Origin: Hyphomicrobiales bacterium
GTDB lineage: Bacteria > Pseudomonadota > Alphaproteobacteria > Rhizobiales > Beijerinckiaceae
Length of the DNA: 64,000 bases
Assembly: GCA_028869185.1 (NCBI GenBank)
Contig: JAGWTA010000012.1
Coordinates: forward strand, 1-64,000
Direction: 5' to 3'
The notes under the pieces are model-generated. The model worked only from the letters and a program-made list of their open reading frames with translations. It was not told the DNA's origin and made no database searches. Position numbers and translations under genes: made by a program. Below, piece after piece: positions 1-8,211 of this stretch. The stretch's first letter is position 1, and the number at the start of each line of letters is the position of its first letter.

Positions 1-565
1 TGGCGCTTTGCGTTGATTTTGCTTTCGACAGCGTTCGATCTGCCTCCATGTATTCCCGACCAATGATCTCGTTGAAGAAGCGCTCTCCCGGTGTTGCGGG
101 CTTTAGGAAGGAATAGAACATTCTATCAATCCGATAGCCGCCTCCGGTCACTGTCCCCGATCCCATGCTATCTCCGGGACCCAGCGTACCCGACGCCATT
201 CCGTACCAAGTCATTCGATGTTCGCCACTCTCAGTCCCGACCTGAAAGTCGAAAAAATCAGCCCGGTCGTTGGTCATCTGGACACAATCCGCCCGATGGG
301 ACGTGACGCAGGCATTTCTCATCTTTACCCATAGCTTTTGAGCGACCGGCATCGACCCCAAGTGTATTGGGCTTACTTTTAGCTCTTTGTCATATGCAAC
401 ATTCAGCCGTTCATCTGCTGCGTTTAGCGCTGCGTCGGTGCATGCAGACATCTCAATCGCTGTCTTCTTCTTCCAATCGAATGCCTTGATGCAATCAGCC
501 GCACTGGCATTGGACGACATCGAACCGATTAGAAGGGAGATCAGGATCAGTAAGCCGTAAGCCAT
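1..565 (-). CDS. LprI-like (DUF1311-type) secreted protein, 3' end cut by the window edge
   Basis: Reading leftwards from the ATG at 565, the frame stays open to base 1, giving at least 188 residues with no stop. The first 22 residues are a typical Sec signal peptide (a hydrophobic leucine/isoleucine run ending SNASA before ADC). A region at about 35-60 has the spacing C..A.LNAADERLNVAYDKEL, which resembles the N-terminal helical domain of LprI-type lysozyme inhibitors, so a periplasmic role is likely. The rest, rich in Gly, Ser and Met, is not recognised. The gene uses ATA and CTA codons and is more AT-rich than aroC next to it, which suggests foreign origin. The family call is moderate; the C-terminus lies outside the window. 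Confidence 0.6.
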   Translation of the reverse strand, partial: MAYGLLILISLLIGSMSSNASAADCIKAFDWKKKTAIEMSACTDAALNAADERLNVAYDKELKVSPIHLGSMPVAQKLWVKMRNACVTSHRADCVQMTNDRADFFDFQVGTESGEHRMTWYGMASGTLGPGDSMGSGTVTGGGYRIDRMFYSFLKPATPGERFFNEIIGREYMEADRTLSKAKSTQSA

Positions 566-716
566 GTATCGTATCTCGAATCGATTCCAAGAAAAATGCG
601 ATCACATCATGCATCGACGAAGGAGCGCCTAAGCTAAATCAGAGATGGGCAGATGCAAGGGCGCGCGCGCGACGCTGCGTCCGCAATCCGCCCATAACTG
701 CCTTTCCCCCGATCAT

Positions 717-746
717 TTGACGCGCCCCCTCCGCGCCCCCTAAAAC
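717..746 (+). promoter_or_regulatory. Candidate sigma-70-like promoter for aroC (possible leaderless mRNA)
   Basis: A TTGACG box (717-722) and a TAAAAC box (741-746) are separated by 18 bases. A start site about seven bases after the second box would fall on or next to the aroC ATG at 754. No purine-rich ribosome-binding site precedes that ATG, where the sequence is C-rich. If the promoter is real, aroC may be translated from a leaderless or very short-leader transcript. This rests on pattern matching only. Confidence 0.35.
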
Positions 747-753
747 CGCCCCC

Positions 754-1842
754 ATGTCCCACAATTCCTTCGGCCATCTGTTCCGCGTCACCACCTTCGG
801 CGAAAGCCACGGGCCGGCGCTCGGTTGCGTGGTCGACGGGTGCCCGCCCAACATTGCGCTGGAGGCGGCCGAGATTCAGGCATTCCTCGACAAGCGGCGC
901 CCCGGCCAGTCGCGCTTCACCACGCAGCGGCAGGAACCCGATGCGGTGAAAATCCTGTCCGGCGTGTTTTTCGACGAACGCGCCGGCAAGCAGGTGACGA
1001 CCGGAACGCCCATCGCGCTGATGATCGAAAACACCGATCAGCGCTCGAAAGATTACGCGGACATCAAGGACAAATACCGTCCCGGCCACGCCGATTACGT
1101 CTATGACGCCAAATATGGCGTGCGCGATTATCGCGGCGGCGGGCGCTCATCGGCCCGCGAAACGGCCGCGCGCGTCGCAGCCGGCGCTGTGGCGCGCAAG
1201 ATTGTTCCGCAAGTGAAAGTGCGCGGCGCGCTCGTGCAGCTTGGCCCGCACAGGATCGATCCTGCGCGCTGGGACTGGGACGAGGTCGACCGCAATCCCT
1301 TCTTTTGCCCCGATCCTGTCGCTGCGCAGGCGTGGGAGGCCTATCTCGACGGCGTGCGCAAGGCGGGATCCTCCATCGGCGCTATTGTCGAACTCGTCGC
1401 CGAAGGCGTGCCGCCCGGCTGGGGCGCGCCGGTCTATGGCAAGCTCGACGCCGACCTTGCCGGCGCGCTCATGTCGATCAACGCGGTGAAAGGCGTCGAG
1501 ATCGGCGCAGGCTTTGCGTCCGCCGCGCTCACCGGCGAGGAGAACGCCGATGAAATGCGCATGGGCAACGATGGCAAGCCGCTGTTCCTGTCCAATCACG
1601 CCGGCGGCGTCCTCGGCGGCATATCGAGCGGTCAGCCCGTGGTCGCGCGCTTTGCCGTCAAGCCGACGTCGTCCATTCTCACGCCGCGCCGCACGATCGA
1701 CCGGGCGGGCCACGAGGCCGAGATCTTGACCAAGGGCAGGCATGATCCCAGCGTCGGCATTCGCGCCGTGCCTGTCGGCGAGGCGATGATGGCCTGCGTT
1801 CTGGCGGATCATTTTCTGCGCCATCGCGGACAGATTGGCTGA
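754..1842 (+). CDS. aroC: Chorismate synthase
   Basis: Catalyses the last shared step of aromatic amino-acid biosynthesis, the FMNH2-dependent trans-1,4 elimination of phosphate from EPSP to give chorismate, in the cytoplasm. The 362-residue length is normal for the family. Family signatures are visible: GESHGPALG near residue 15, the arginine/glycine segment [16 protein letters not shown] near 130-145, and the C-terminal [14 protein letters not shown] segment near 330. The start is fixed by the conserved [20 protein letters not shown]-terminus; nothing upstream in frame looks coding. No other aro genes are adjacent. Confidence 0.97.
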   Translation: MSHNSFGHLFRVTTFGESHGPALGCVVDGCPPNIALEAAEIQAFLDKRRPGQSRFTTQRQEPDAVKILSGVFFDERAGKQVTTGTPIALMIENTDQRSKDYADIKDKYRPGHADYVYDAKYGVRDYRGGGRSSARETAARVAAGAVARKIVPQVKVRGALVQLGPHRIDPARWDWDEVDRNPFFCPDPVAAQAWEAYLDGVRKAGSSIGAIVELVAEGVPPGWGAPVYGKLDADLAGALMSINAVKGVEIGAGFASAALTGEENADEMRMGNDGKPLFLSNHAGGVLGGISSGQPVVARFAVKPTSSILTPRRTIDRAGHEAEILTKGRHDPSVGIRAVPVGEAMMACVLADHFLRHRGQIG

Positions 1843-1929
1843 TCTGGCGCGTTTCCTGCATCGCTAAATCGCAAACCCCGCGGAACCGCGCGCGTCCGGC
1901 GCGCGTTTCGCCAGCAAGCGGGAAAAGCG

Positions 1930-2748
1930 ATGCTGATCAATTGCGGTTATGAAATAACATTCGAATGTCCGGCGCCGACGCCGATGATCTGTCAGGTCGA
2001 CCCCCATCCCTCGCGCCTGCAGTCCTTGCGCGCGCAAACGCCGTTCGCCATCGATCCGCCCGCGCCCTCGCATCTCTATCGCGACATGTTTGGCAATCAT
2101 TGCCGCCGTTTCGTCGCGGCGGCGGGCGTATCGACCATTGCGCATCGTTTCATCGTCGAAGACAGCGGGCAGCCCGACGCGCAGGAGGCCGACGCCGCTG
2201 AAATTCCTGTAGCGGACCTGCCCGACGAAACGCTCGTCTATCTCGTTGGCTCGCGTTACTGCGAAACCGACCGGCTCAGCCAGATCGCGTGGGACCTTTT
2301 CGGCAAGGTCGAGCCCGGCTGGCCGCGCGTGCAGGCGATCTGCGACTTCGTGCACAACCACATCCGCTTCGGATACGAGAACGCGCGCGCAACCCGCACA
2401 GCTCTCGAAGCCTATGAGGAGCGGGTCGGCGTGTGCCGCGATTTTGCGCATCTTGCCGTCGCCTTGTGCCGCTGCATGAATATTCCCGCGCGTTACTGCA
2501 ACGGCTATCTCGGCGATATCGGCGTGCCCTATGATCCGACGCCGATGGATTTCAACGCATGGTTCGAGGTCTATCTGGGCGGCCAATGGCTGACATTCGA
2601 CGCGCGGCACAACATGGCGCGCATCGGCCGCGTTCTGATTGCGCGCGGGCGCGATGCGGCCGACATTCCGATCATGAATTCCTTCGGGCCGCATGCGCTG
2701 AAAAATTTCGTGGTCTATACGAGCGAGACCAACAGCGCGGCGTTGTGA
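1930..2748 (+). CDS. Transglutaminase-like cysteine-protease-fold protein
   Basis: A 272-residue cytoplasmic protein with an N-terminal beta-rich bacterial transglutaminase-like region (about 1-120) and a transglutaminase core (about 130-235). The presumed nucleophile is C169 in VCRDFAHLAV, and the acidic member is D224 in TFDARHN. At the position where the catalytic histidine normally precedes Ala-Trp, this protein has N209 (FNAWFEVY). Family members act as peptidases or cross-linkers, but the physiological substrate is unknown. The ATG at 1930 follows an AG-rich stretch (GGGAAAAGCG). The gene converges with the glycosidase-like gene, stop codon to stop codon. The fold call is firm and the activity uncertain. 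Confidence 0.85.
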   Translation: MLINCGYEITFECPAPTPMICQVDPHPSRLQSLRAQTPFAIDPPAPSHLYRDMFGNHCRRFVAAAGVSTIAHRFIVEDSGQPDAQEADAAEIPVADLPDETLVYLVGSRYCETDRLSQIAWDLFGKVEPGWPRVQAICDFVHNHIRFGYENARATRTALEAYEERVGVCRDFAHLAVALCRCMNIPARYCNGYLGDIGVPYDPTPMDFNAWFEVYLGGQWLTFDARHNMARIGRVLIARGRDAADIPIMNSFGPHALKNFVVYTSETNSAAL

Positions 2749-3510
2749 TTATTTCTTCAAGCCTTCCGTAACGCCGACAATGGGGCCGAAGGTGCGCCAG
2801 CCATCGTTGCGCTTGAGGTCCGGCGCATAGAGCGAGGACACCGATCCGTCGAGAAACAGCGCGTTCGGGCATTTCAGCCGGTCGCGAAACAGCGCGGCGA
2901 AATCGTAGAAGCTCACGGCGTCGTCGGAAATCGCGAAACGGATTTTGCCGTCCGCGCATTGGCCGACGCCGTTGCGCGTTTTCAGCGACATGCCGTCGGG
3001 CCTGATCTTGGGATGGATCTTGCCGTTGACAACCAGCATCGGCCCCGATTGCGTCGCATAGTCGGGACGGAAGTTTTGCCGCTGGAAGGCCTGCGTTTCG
3101 GTCACGCCTGCGGTCGCCCCACGCACCCAGAAAATCCCGTTCGGTTTCAGATTGAAGTTCCCCGCGCCATTGGCGCGATTGATCGGGCGCAGCTCCTGCC
3201 GCTTTTCCATGTAGAGACCGACCGGCGAATAATCGGGCATGAACATGCCCGCATTCATTGCAAAGACGAGCTTGCCGCCATGAGCGGCGACATCGTCGGC
3301 CAGCGGTTCGAACGCGCCGAAAAGGTCGCCCTTGTCGTTGCGCAGGAACAGGCGGATGTCGGCCTGCGCCGGGTCGAACGCGCACACCACATAGGGGGAG
3401 CCTTTCTCCTCGATTTTCTCGCAGGGGCCAGCCTTGGCCGCCGAGCAGAAGGCGGCAGTCGCAAAAATCGCAACAAGCGCCTTGCGCAGGTGTTGCAAAA
3501 ATCGCATCAT
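2749..3510 (-). CDS. Exported phosphodiester glycosidase-family protein (DUF2233/NAGPA-like)
   Basis: Encodes about 253 residues if started at the ATG at 3510 (a second ATG follows at 3507). That start gives a good Sec signal peptide ending AAKA before GPCEK, so the product is probably periplasmic. The body matches the DUF2233 pattern: FAMNAGMF, YSPVGLYM, NLKPNGIFW, QSGPMLVVNGKIH, and a final NALFLDGSVSSLYAP. Relatives include the enzyme that uncovers mannose-6-phosphate (NAGPA), but bacterial substrates are mostly unknown. A longer frame reaching 3639 exists but lacks a signal peptide and overlaps the divergent riboflavin gene, so I reject that start. The two divergent starts are only about 20 bases apart. 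Confidence 0.85.
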   Translation of the reverse strand: MMRFLQHLRKALVAIFATAAFCSAAKAGPCEKIEEKGSPYVVCAFDPAQADIRLFLRNDKGDLFGAFEPLADDVAAHGGKLVFAMNAGMFMPDYSPVGLYMEKRQELRPINRANGAGNFNLKPNGIFWVRGATAGVTETQAFQRQNFRPDYATQSGPMLVVNGKIHPKIRPDGMSLKTRNGVGQCADGKIRFAISDDAVSFYDFAALFRDRLKCPNALFLDGSVSSLYAPDLKRNDGWRTFGPIVGVTEGLKK

Positions 3511-3529
3511 CGAATCAGGAGCGCTTCTC

Positions 3530-4822
3530 ATGTCGCAGGAAAATACCATTCTGGATTGGATCCGGCAGAGGCTGGGCGACCCCGGCAAGACGCAGGCGGG
3601 TCTGGCCGAGGCCCTGGGCGTCGATCGCGCGCAGATCACACGGCTGCTGCAAGGTCGACGCGAACTGAAATTGCGCGAAATCCGGCTGATTTCAACCTAT
3701 TTCGGCGCCGAGCCGCCGGCTGCGGCGGGCAAGGCTCCGGGGGCGCCTGCAGGCGCTTCCGTGATGGAGGCCATCGAGGCGATCGCGCGCGGCGAGATGG
3801 TCGTCGTGACGGACGACGACGACCGCGAGAACGAGGGCGATCTCGTCATGGCGGCCTCGCTTTGCACGCCCGAAAAAATGGCCTTCATCATCCGCAATTG
3901 CTGCGGCATCGTCTGCGCGCCTCTGACGGGCGACGAGGCGCGGCGACTGCATCTGGCGCCGATGGTCGCCTCCAACGACGCCCCGCTCGGCACGGCCTTC
4001 ACGGTTTCGGTCGATGCGCGGCACGGTTTGACGACCGGCATCTCGGCCGAGCAGCGCGCCAACACCGTGCGCGCGCTCGCCAACGGCAATATGGGCGCCA
4101 GCGATTTCGTTCGGCCGGGCCATGTCTTTCCGCTCATCGCGCGCGAGGGCGGCGTGCTGATGCGCTCGGGCCATACCGAGGCGGCGGTCGATCTGTGCAG
4201 GCTTGCAGGCCTGCCGCCAGTCGGCGTGATCTGCGAACTCGCCAATGACGACGGCACGGTGATGGCGGGCGCGCAAATCGACGACTTTGCGCGCAAACAC
4301 GCGCTCAAGCGCATTTCCGTGGCCGATCTCATCGCCTATCGCCAGGCGCGCGAAAAACTGGTCGAGCGCGTCGCCGTCAAGCAGGTCAAAACCTTCGCGG
4401 GCGACATGGCGCTGTATGTTTACACGACGCCATTCGATCCGGTGCAGCATTTCGCGCTCGTGCACGGCAATATCGGGGACGGGCTCAACGTGCCGGCGCG
4501 GCTGCATCGCGCCGACATCCTCGGCGACGTCTTCGGCGCCAGCGACACGCTGCGCCAGACGCTCGAACGCTTCAAGCGCGAGGGCAGGGGCGTGCTCGTC
4601 TATATGCGCGACGGAACCGCCGGCGTTCCCGCCAATGTCGTGGGCGCGGGCGATGAGGATTCCGAACAGAAGCGCACCAAACACTGGCTCGACGTCGGAC
4701 TGGGCGCGCAAATCCTCAAAGACATCGGCGTGCGTTCGATTCGCCTGCGCACCTCGACGCCGATGACCTATGTCGGCCTGTCGGGTTTCGGCATCGAGAT
4801 CGCAGGGGTCGAAGGCGTCTAG
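3530..4822 (+). CDS. ribB: HTH-fused 3,4-dihydroxy-2-butanone-4-phosphate synthase with degenerate GTP cyclohydrolase II domain (RibBX type)
   Basis: A 430-residue cytoplasmic protein. Residues about 5-58 form an XRE/Cro-like helix-turn-helix (KTQAGLAEALGVDRAQITRLL). Residues about 75-285 are RibB, with the acidic loop DDRENEGDLVM and the GHTEAAVDL motif, so conversion of ribulose-5-phosphate to the 4-carbon riboflavin precursor is expected. Residues about 290-430 resemble GTP cyclohydrolase II, but all three zinc cysteines are replaced (D329, S338, T340), so GTP ring opening is unlikely; a separate RibA should exist elsewhere. The ATG at 3530 follows TCAGGAGCG and begins a sensible HTH; the 32-codon upstream extension is antisense to the neighbour's signal peptide. 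No FMN riboswitch fits in the short gap upstream. Confidence 0.93.
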   Translation: MSQENTILDWIRQRLGDPGKTQAGLAEALGVDRAQITRLLQGRRELKLREIRLISTYFGAEPPAAAGKAPGAPAGASVMEAIEAIARGEMVVVTDDDDRENEGDLVMAASLCTPEKMAFIIRNCCGIVCAPLTGDEARRLHLAPMVASNDAPLGTAFTVSVDARHGLTTGISAEQRANTVRALANGNMGASDFVRPGHVFPLIAREGGVLMRSGHTEAAVDLCRLAGLPPVGVICELANDDGTVMAGAQIDDFARKHALKRISVADLIAYRQAREKLVERVAVKQVKTFAGDMALYVYTTPFDPVQHFALVHGNIGDGLNVPARLHRADILGDVFGASDTLRQTLERFKREGRGVLVYMRDGTAGVPANVVGAGDEDSEQKRTKHWLDVGLGAQILKDIGVRSIRLRTSTPMTYVGLSGFGIEIAGVEGV

Positions 4823-5035
4823 CAACGTCTTCGCCTGATTGATCATTCGGCGCGCCAGAAAAGCATAAGCATTTCTTTATGCGCCAAGGTCTCGCCCAAA
4901 ATGCTCGCGATTTCGCAAGTATAGATGCCGATTTCGCTTGCGTTTAAAAAATGGCGGGACTAAAAGCCGCGCCCTGCGCCAACGGCTGACTGCATCCGTG
5001 ATCGGGGCCAAAGGCGTAATCGAGGCTTTCCAGCC

Positions 5036-6991
5036 ATGTTCTCCTACAATCTGCTTTTCCTTGGCGCCGCCGTCGTCGCGGCGCTGGCGCTCGTCTATGT
5101 CTCGGGCGTCGTCCGCTATATCCCGAACGAACGCATCGGCGTTCTGGAAAAACTCTGGAGCTTTAAAGGGTCGCTGAAGAGCGGCTTCATCGCCTTGCGC
5201 GGCGAGGCCGGCTTTGCGCCCGAAGTGCTGCGCGGCGGCCTGCATTTTTTCATGCCGTTCCAGTATCGCGTGCATGCGGCGCCGCTTGTAACCATCCCGC
5301 AAGGCGGCATTGGCTACGTTTTCGCCCGCGACGGCGCGCAACTCGCGCCGACGCAAACGCTCGCCTCCAACAAAGCGGCGCATGATTTTCAGGACGCGCG
5401 CGCCTTCCTGACGGCTGGCGGCGAGAAGGGCCCGCAACGCAAGATTTTGCGCGAGGGATCGTACGCGATCAACCTCGCGCAATTCGTCGTGCTGACGGCG
5501 GACCGCACCTATTCGGTTCTGCTTTCGCCCGGCGAGTCGAGCCTGTTCGCCGCGATGGAGGAACAGATCGCCGCGCGAAACGGCTTTGCGCCTGTCGTCA
5601 TCAAGGACGCAGCGGACGTTATCGGCATTGTGACGGTGCATGATGGCCCGGCGTTGCCGGCTGGCGAAATCATCGCGCCGACGGTTGGCAATGTCGCGAA
5701 CGAACCGCATTTCCACAACAACTTCCAGGATCCCGAAGCGTTTCTGGAGGCGGGCGGTTTCCGCGGCCGGCAATATCAGGTGCTGGTCGATGGCACCTAT
5801 TATCTGAACCGCATGTTCGCCTCGGTCGAACTTGCGCCCAAAACCTTGATCGAGGTCGGCACGGTCGGCGTCGTCGTTTCCTACACCGGGCCGATCGGCG
5901 TCGACCTCTCGGGCGAGGCCTATCGGCATGGCGAACTGGTCGAGCCGGGCTATCGCGGCGTGTGGAACCGCCCGCTTCTGCCGGGCAAATACGCCTTCAA
6001 CACCTACGCGGGCCACATCGTGCCGGTGCCCACCACCAACTTCGTGCTGAAATGGACGAAATCGGAAACGGGCGCGCACCGTCTCGACGAAAATCTTTCC
6101 GAAGTGACGCTCATCACCAAGGACGCATTTGAACCGATGCTCCCGCTCTCGGTCGTTGTGCATATCGACTATCAGAAGGCGCCGCTCGTTGTGCAACGCT
6201 TTGGCGACATCAAGCGCCTCGTCGAACAGACGCTCGATCCGATGGTTTCGGCCTATTTCAAGAATATCGGCCAGACCAAGACGCTAATCGAGCTTTTGCA
6301 GGAGCGCAGCGACATTCAGGAAAAGGCGGGCGCCGAAATGCGCGCGAAATTTGCCGCCTACAGCCTCGAATTGCAGGAAGTGCTGATCGGCACGCCGCGC
6401 GCGGAAGGCGGCGCGGGTATCGAACAGATCCTGACGCAATTGCGCGACCGTCAGGTCGCCGTCGAGAAGGTGGAAACCTATCGCTTGCAGGAAGTCGCCG
6501 CCACGCAGGAGCGCACCTTGCGCGAGAAACAGGCGATGGCCGAGCAGCAGGCTCATATCACCGCCTCGCTGCTCGCCATTCAGGTGAAGGAAAACGAAGG
6601 CAAGGCGCAACTGGCGCAGACGCGTCAGCAGGCCGAGACGATCCAGGTCACCGCGCGCGCCAATGCGGAAAAGGCGCGCATGGAAGGCCAGGGTGAGGCC
6701 GAACGCATCCGCGCTGTCGGTCTTGCCGACGCCGAGAAGATCAAGGCGATCGGTCTTGCGCAGGCCGAGGCGACCGACAAGCAGGTGCAGGCTTATGGCG
6801 GACCGCAATATCAGTTGAACGCGCAGGTGCTCATGCGCTTTGCGGAAGCGGTGGAAAACGGCAAGCTGCCGCTCGTGCCCAACATCATGGTGGGCGGCGG
6901 CGAGGGGAGCAAAGCCGGCATCGTCGAAATGTTGCTGGCGATGCTGGTCGCCGACAAGGCCGGCGCCGGCGCGCGCGCCGACAAGGCGTGA
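5036..6991 (+). CDS. Large SPFH/band-7 (flotillin-like) membrane protein with duplicated module
   Basis: 651 residues. A single N-terminal membrane segment (about 4-24) anchors it. The middle includes an SPFH-like region with beta-rich sequence (about 265-400), and residues about 410-580 form an Ala/Glu/Gln-rich coiled coil typical of flotillins. A short hydrophobic C-terminal helix lies near 625-640. Residues 118-146 and 230-258 repeat the same pattern (FQD..AFL.AGG..G.Q...L..G.Y..N), and a related PGKYAFN occurs near 316-322. Such proteins scaffold membrane microdomains or act as protease regulators; the function here is unknown. It stands alone, with a 213-base gap after ribB and a strong terminator downstream. 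Confidence 0.85.
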   Translation: MFSYNLLFLGAAVVAALALVYVSGVVRYIPNERIGVLEKLWSFKGSLKSGFIALRGEAGFAPEVLRGGLHFFMPFQYRVHAAPLVTIPQGGIGYVFARDGAQLAPTQTLASNKAAHDFQDARAFLTAGGEKGPQRKILREGSYAINLAQFVVLTADRTYSVLLSPGESSLFAAMEEQIAARNGFAPVVIKDAADVIGIVTVHDGPALPAGEIIAPTVGNVANEPHFHNNFQDPEAFLEAGGFRGRQYQVLVDGTYYLNRMFASVELAPKTLIEVGTVGVVVSYTGPIGVDLSGEAYRHGELVEPGYRGVWNRPLLPGKYAFNTYAGHIVPVPTTNFVLKWTKSETGAHRLDENLSEVTLITKDAFEPMLPLSVVVHIDYQKAPLVVQRFGDIKRLVEQTLDPMVSAYFKNIGQTKTLIELLQERSDIQEKAGAEMRAKFAAYSLELQEVLIGTPRAEGGAGIEQILTQLRDRQVAVEKVETYRLQEVAATQERTLREKQAMAEQQAHITASLLAIQVKENEGKAQLAQTRQQAETIQVTARANAEKARMEGQGEAERIRAVGLADAEKIKAIGLAQAEATDKQVQAYGGPQYQLNAQVLMRFAEAVENGKLPLVPNIMVGGGEGSKAGIVEMLLAMLVADKAGAGARADKA

Positions 6992-7010
6992 TGCGCGCAT
7001 AGCAAAAGAG

Positions 7011-7038
7011 AAGGGCGGCCTCGGCGCCGCCCTTTTTT
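7011..7038. terminator. Bidirectional intrinsic terminator between converging genes
   Basis: AAGGGCGGC (7011-7019) and GCCGCCCTT (7026-7034) form a perfect 9-bp stem with a 6-base loop, followed by T residues to 7038. On the other strand the same stem is followed by TTCTCTTTTG. It lies between the SPFH stop (6991) and the stop of the opposing deacetylase-fold gene (7038), so it can end both transcripts. Confidence 0.85.
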
Positions 7039-7967
7039 CAGATCCCCATCAGCGTCATGACATGCGCGGCTGTTGAGCGTGCGAGACTTTCGAGATTGTA
7101 GCCGCCTTCCAGCAGACTGACGAGCCGCCCGTTGGCGCGCTTGTCCGCAATGTTCATGAGCTTGCGCGTCGCCCAGGCGAAATCGGCTTCGGTCAGTCGC
7201 AGGTTTGCGAGCGGATCGAGGCGATGCGCATCGAACCCGGCCGAGATGATGACGAGATCGGGCGCAAACTCCTCTATGCGCGGCAGCACCGCAACCTCCA
7301 TCGCCTCGCGGAAGGCCTCCCCATCGGCGCCGGCGAAAAGCGGCGCATTGACGATCGTGCCATATTCGCCGCGTTCGCTCGCCGCGCCCGTGCCGGGATA
7401 AAGCGGCATTTCATGCGTCGAGGCGTACATGATCGTCGGGTCCGACCACAGGATGTCCTGTGTGCCGTTGCCGTGATGCACGTCGAAATCCATGATCGCG
7501 ACGCGTTCAGCGCCGAAGGCCTTCTGCGCATGGCGCGCAGCGATGGCGGCGTTGTTGAAAAAGCAGAAGCCCATCGGCGTTGCGCGTTCGGCGTGGTGGC
7601 CGGGCGGCCGCATCGCGACGAAAGCGTTGCTCACGCGCTTGTGCATCACTTCGTCGACCGCCAGCACGGCGCCGCCCGCCGAACGCAGCGCCGCTTCCAG
7701 CGTCGCCGGCATCATGGCGGTATCGCCGTCGAGTTCGACGATGCCTTCGGCAGGCGAGGCGCGCTCGAGCGCAGACACATATTGTTCTGGATGACAGCGC
7801 AGGATCGCTTCGCGATCGGCCGCCGGCGCCTGTTCGCGCAAAAGCGTCTGGAAGCGTTCGTTCTCCAAAATCCGCTCGATCGCGCGGATACGGTCGGGGC
7901 GTTCGGGGTGCTCGGGGCCCATGTCATGGGCGAGAGACGCGCGATGGGTGACGAAAAGAGTGCTCAA
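7038..7967 (-). CDS. Histone deacetylase-fold (class II HDAC-like) amidohydrolase
   Basis: A 309-residue zinc hydrolase of the arginase/deacetylase fold. The paired catalytic histidines are in RPPGHHAE, and the zinc and base residues are in DFDVHHGNGTQD; FNNAAIAARHA and the terminal LEGGYNLESLA segment are also family hallmarks. Bacterial members deacetylate acetylpolyamines, acetoin-pathway substrates or other small acetyl-amides rather than histones. The N-terminus (TLFVTHRASLAHDMGPEHPERPDR) matches the family start. It is a single transcription unit ended by the shared terminator. The exact substrate cannot be told from sequence. Confidence 0.93.
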   Translation of the reverse strand: MSTLFVTHRASLAHDMGPEHPERPDRIRAIERILENERFQTLLREQAPAADREAILRCHPEQYVSALERASPAEGIVELDGDTAMMPATLEAALRSAGGAVLAVDEVMHKRVSNAFVAMRPPGHHAERATPMGFCFFNNAAIAARHAQKAFGAERVAIMDFDVHHGNGTQDILWSDPTIMYASTHEMPLYPGTGAASERGEYGTIVNAPLFAGADGEAFREAMEVAVLPRIEEFAPDLVIISAGFDAHRLDPLANLRLTEADFAWATRKLMNIADKRANGRLVSLLEGGYNLESLARSTAAHVMTLMGI

Positions 7968-8163
7968 CGCGCGTTTTCTCCCTTGGTCCGGCGCTTTTTT
8001 GACCGTTCGGCAGCATCTGACCGTCGGCTCGCCGAGTCCAGCCCGACTTTGGCGGCTGCCCTCCGGCCTGCGGCGGCTAACTGTCGCAGAAGTGCAACAG
8101 GGCCGCGCCTTTCAACAAGCGAGGCGCTTCCTTTTCGGCATTTATGGTAAGCAAGGGCTTCAT

Positions 8164-8185
8164 CGCCTTGACGGGAGTCAAGGCG
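8164..8185 (+). promoter_or_regulatory. Perfect hairpin in the leader of the L,D-transpeptidase gene
   Basis: CGCCTTGAC (8164-8172) and GTCAAGGCG (8177-8185) pair perfectly around a GGGA loop, 26 bases before the ATG at 8212. There is no following T-run, so it is not a classical terminator. It could be an operator, an mRNA-stabilising stem or a control element; the sequence does not distinguish these. The 244-base gap holding it contains no gene I can support. Confidence 0.45.
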
Positions 8186-8211
8186 CCTGCCCGGACGACG
8201 AGATCAACACC

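Noticed and set aside
4863-4882. A terminator after the RibB gene
   Set aside because: GCATAA/TTATGC is only a 6-bp AT-rich stem with an 8-base loop and no T-run.
7968-8211. Extra coding sequence ahead of the L,D-transpeptidase
   Set aside because: The in-frame extension does not look like protein and would hide the lipoprotein signal peptide at 8212.
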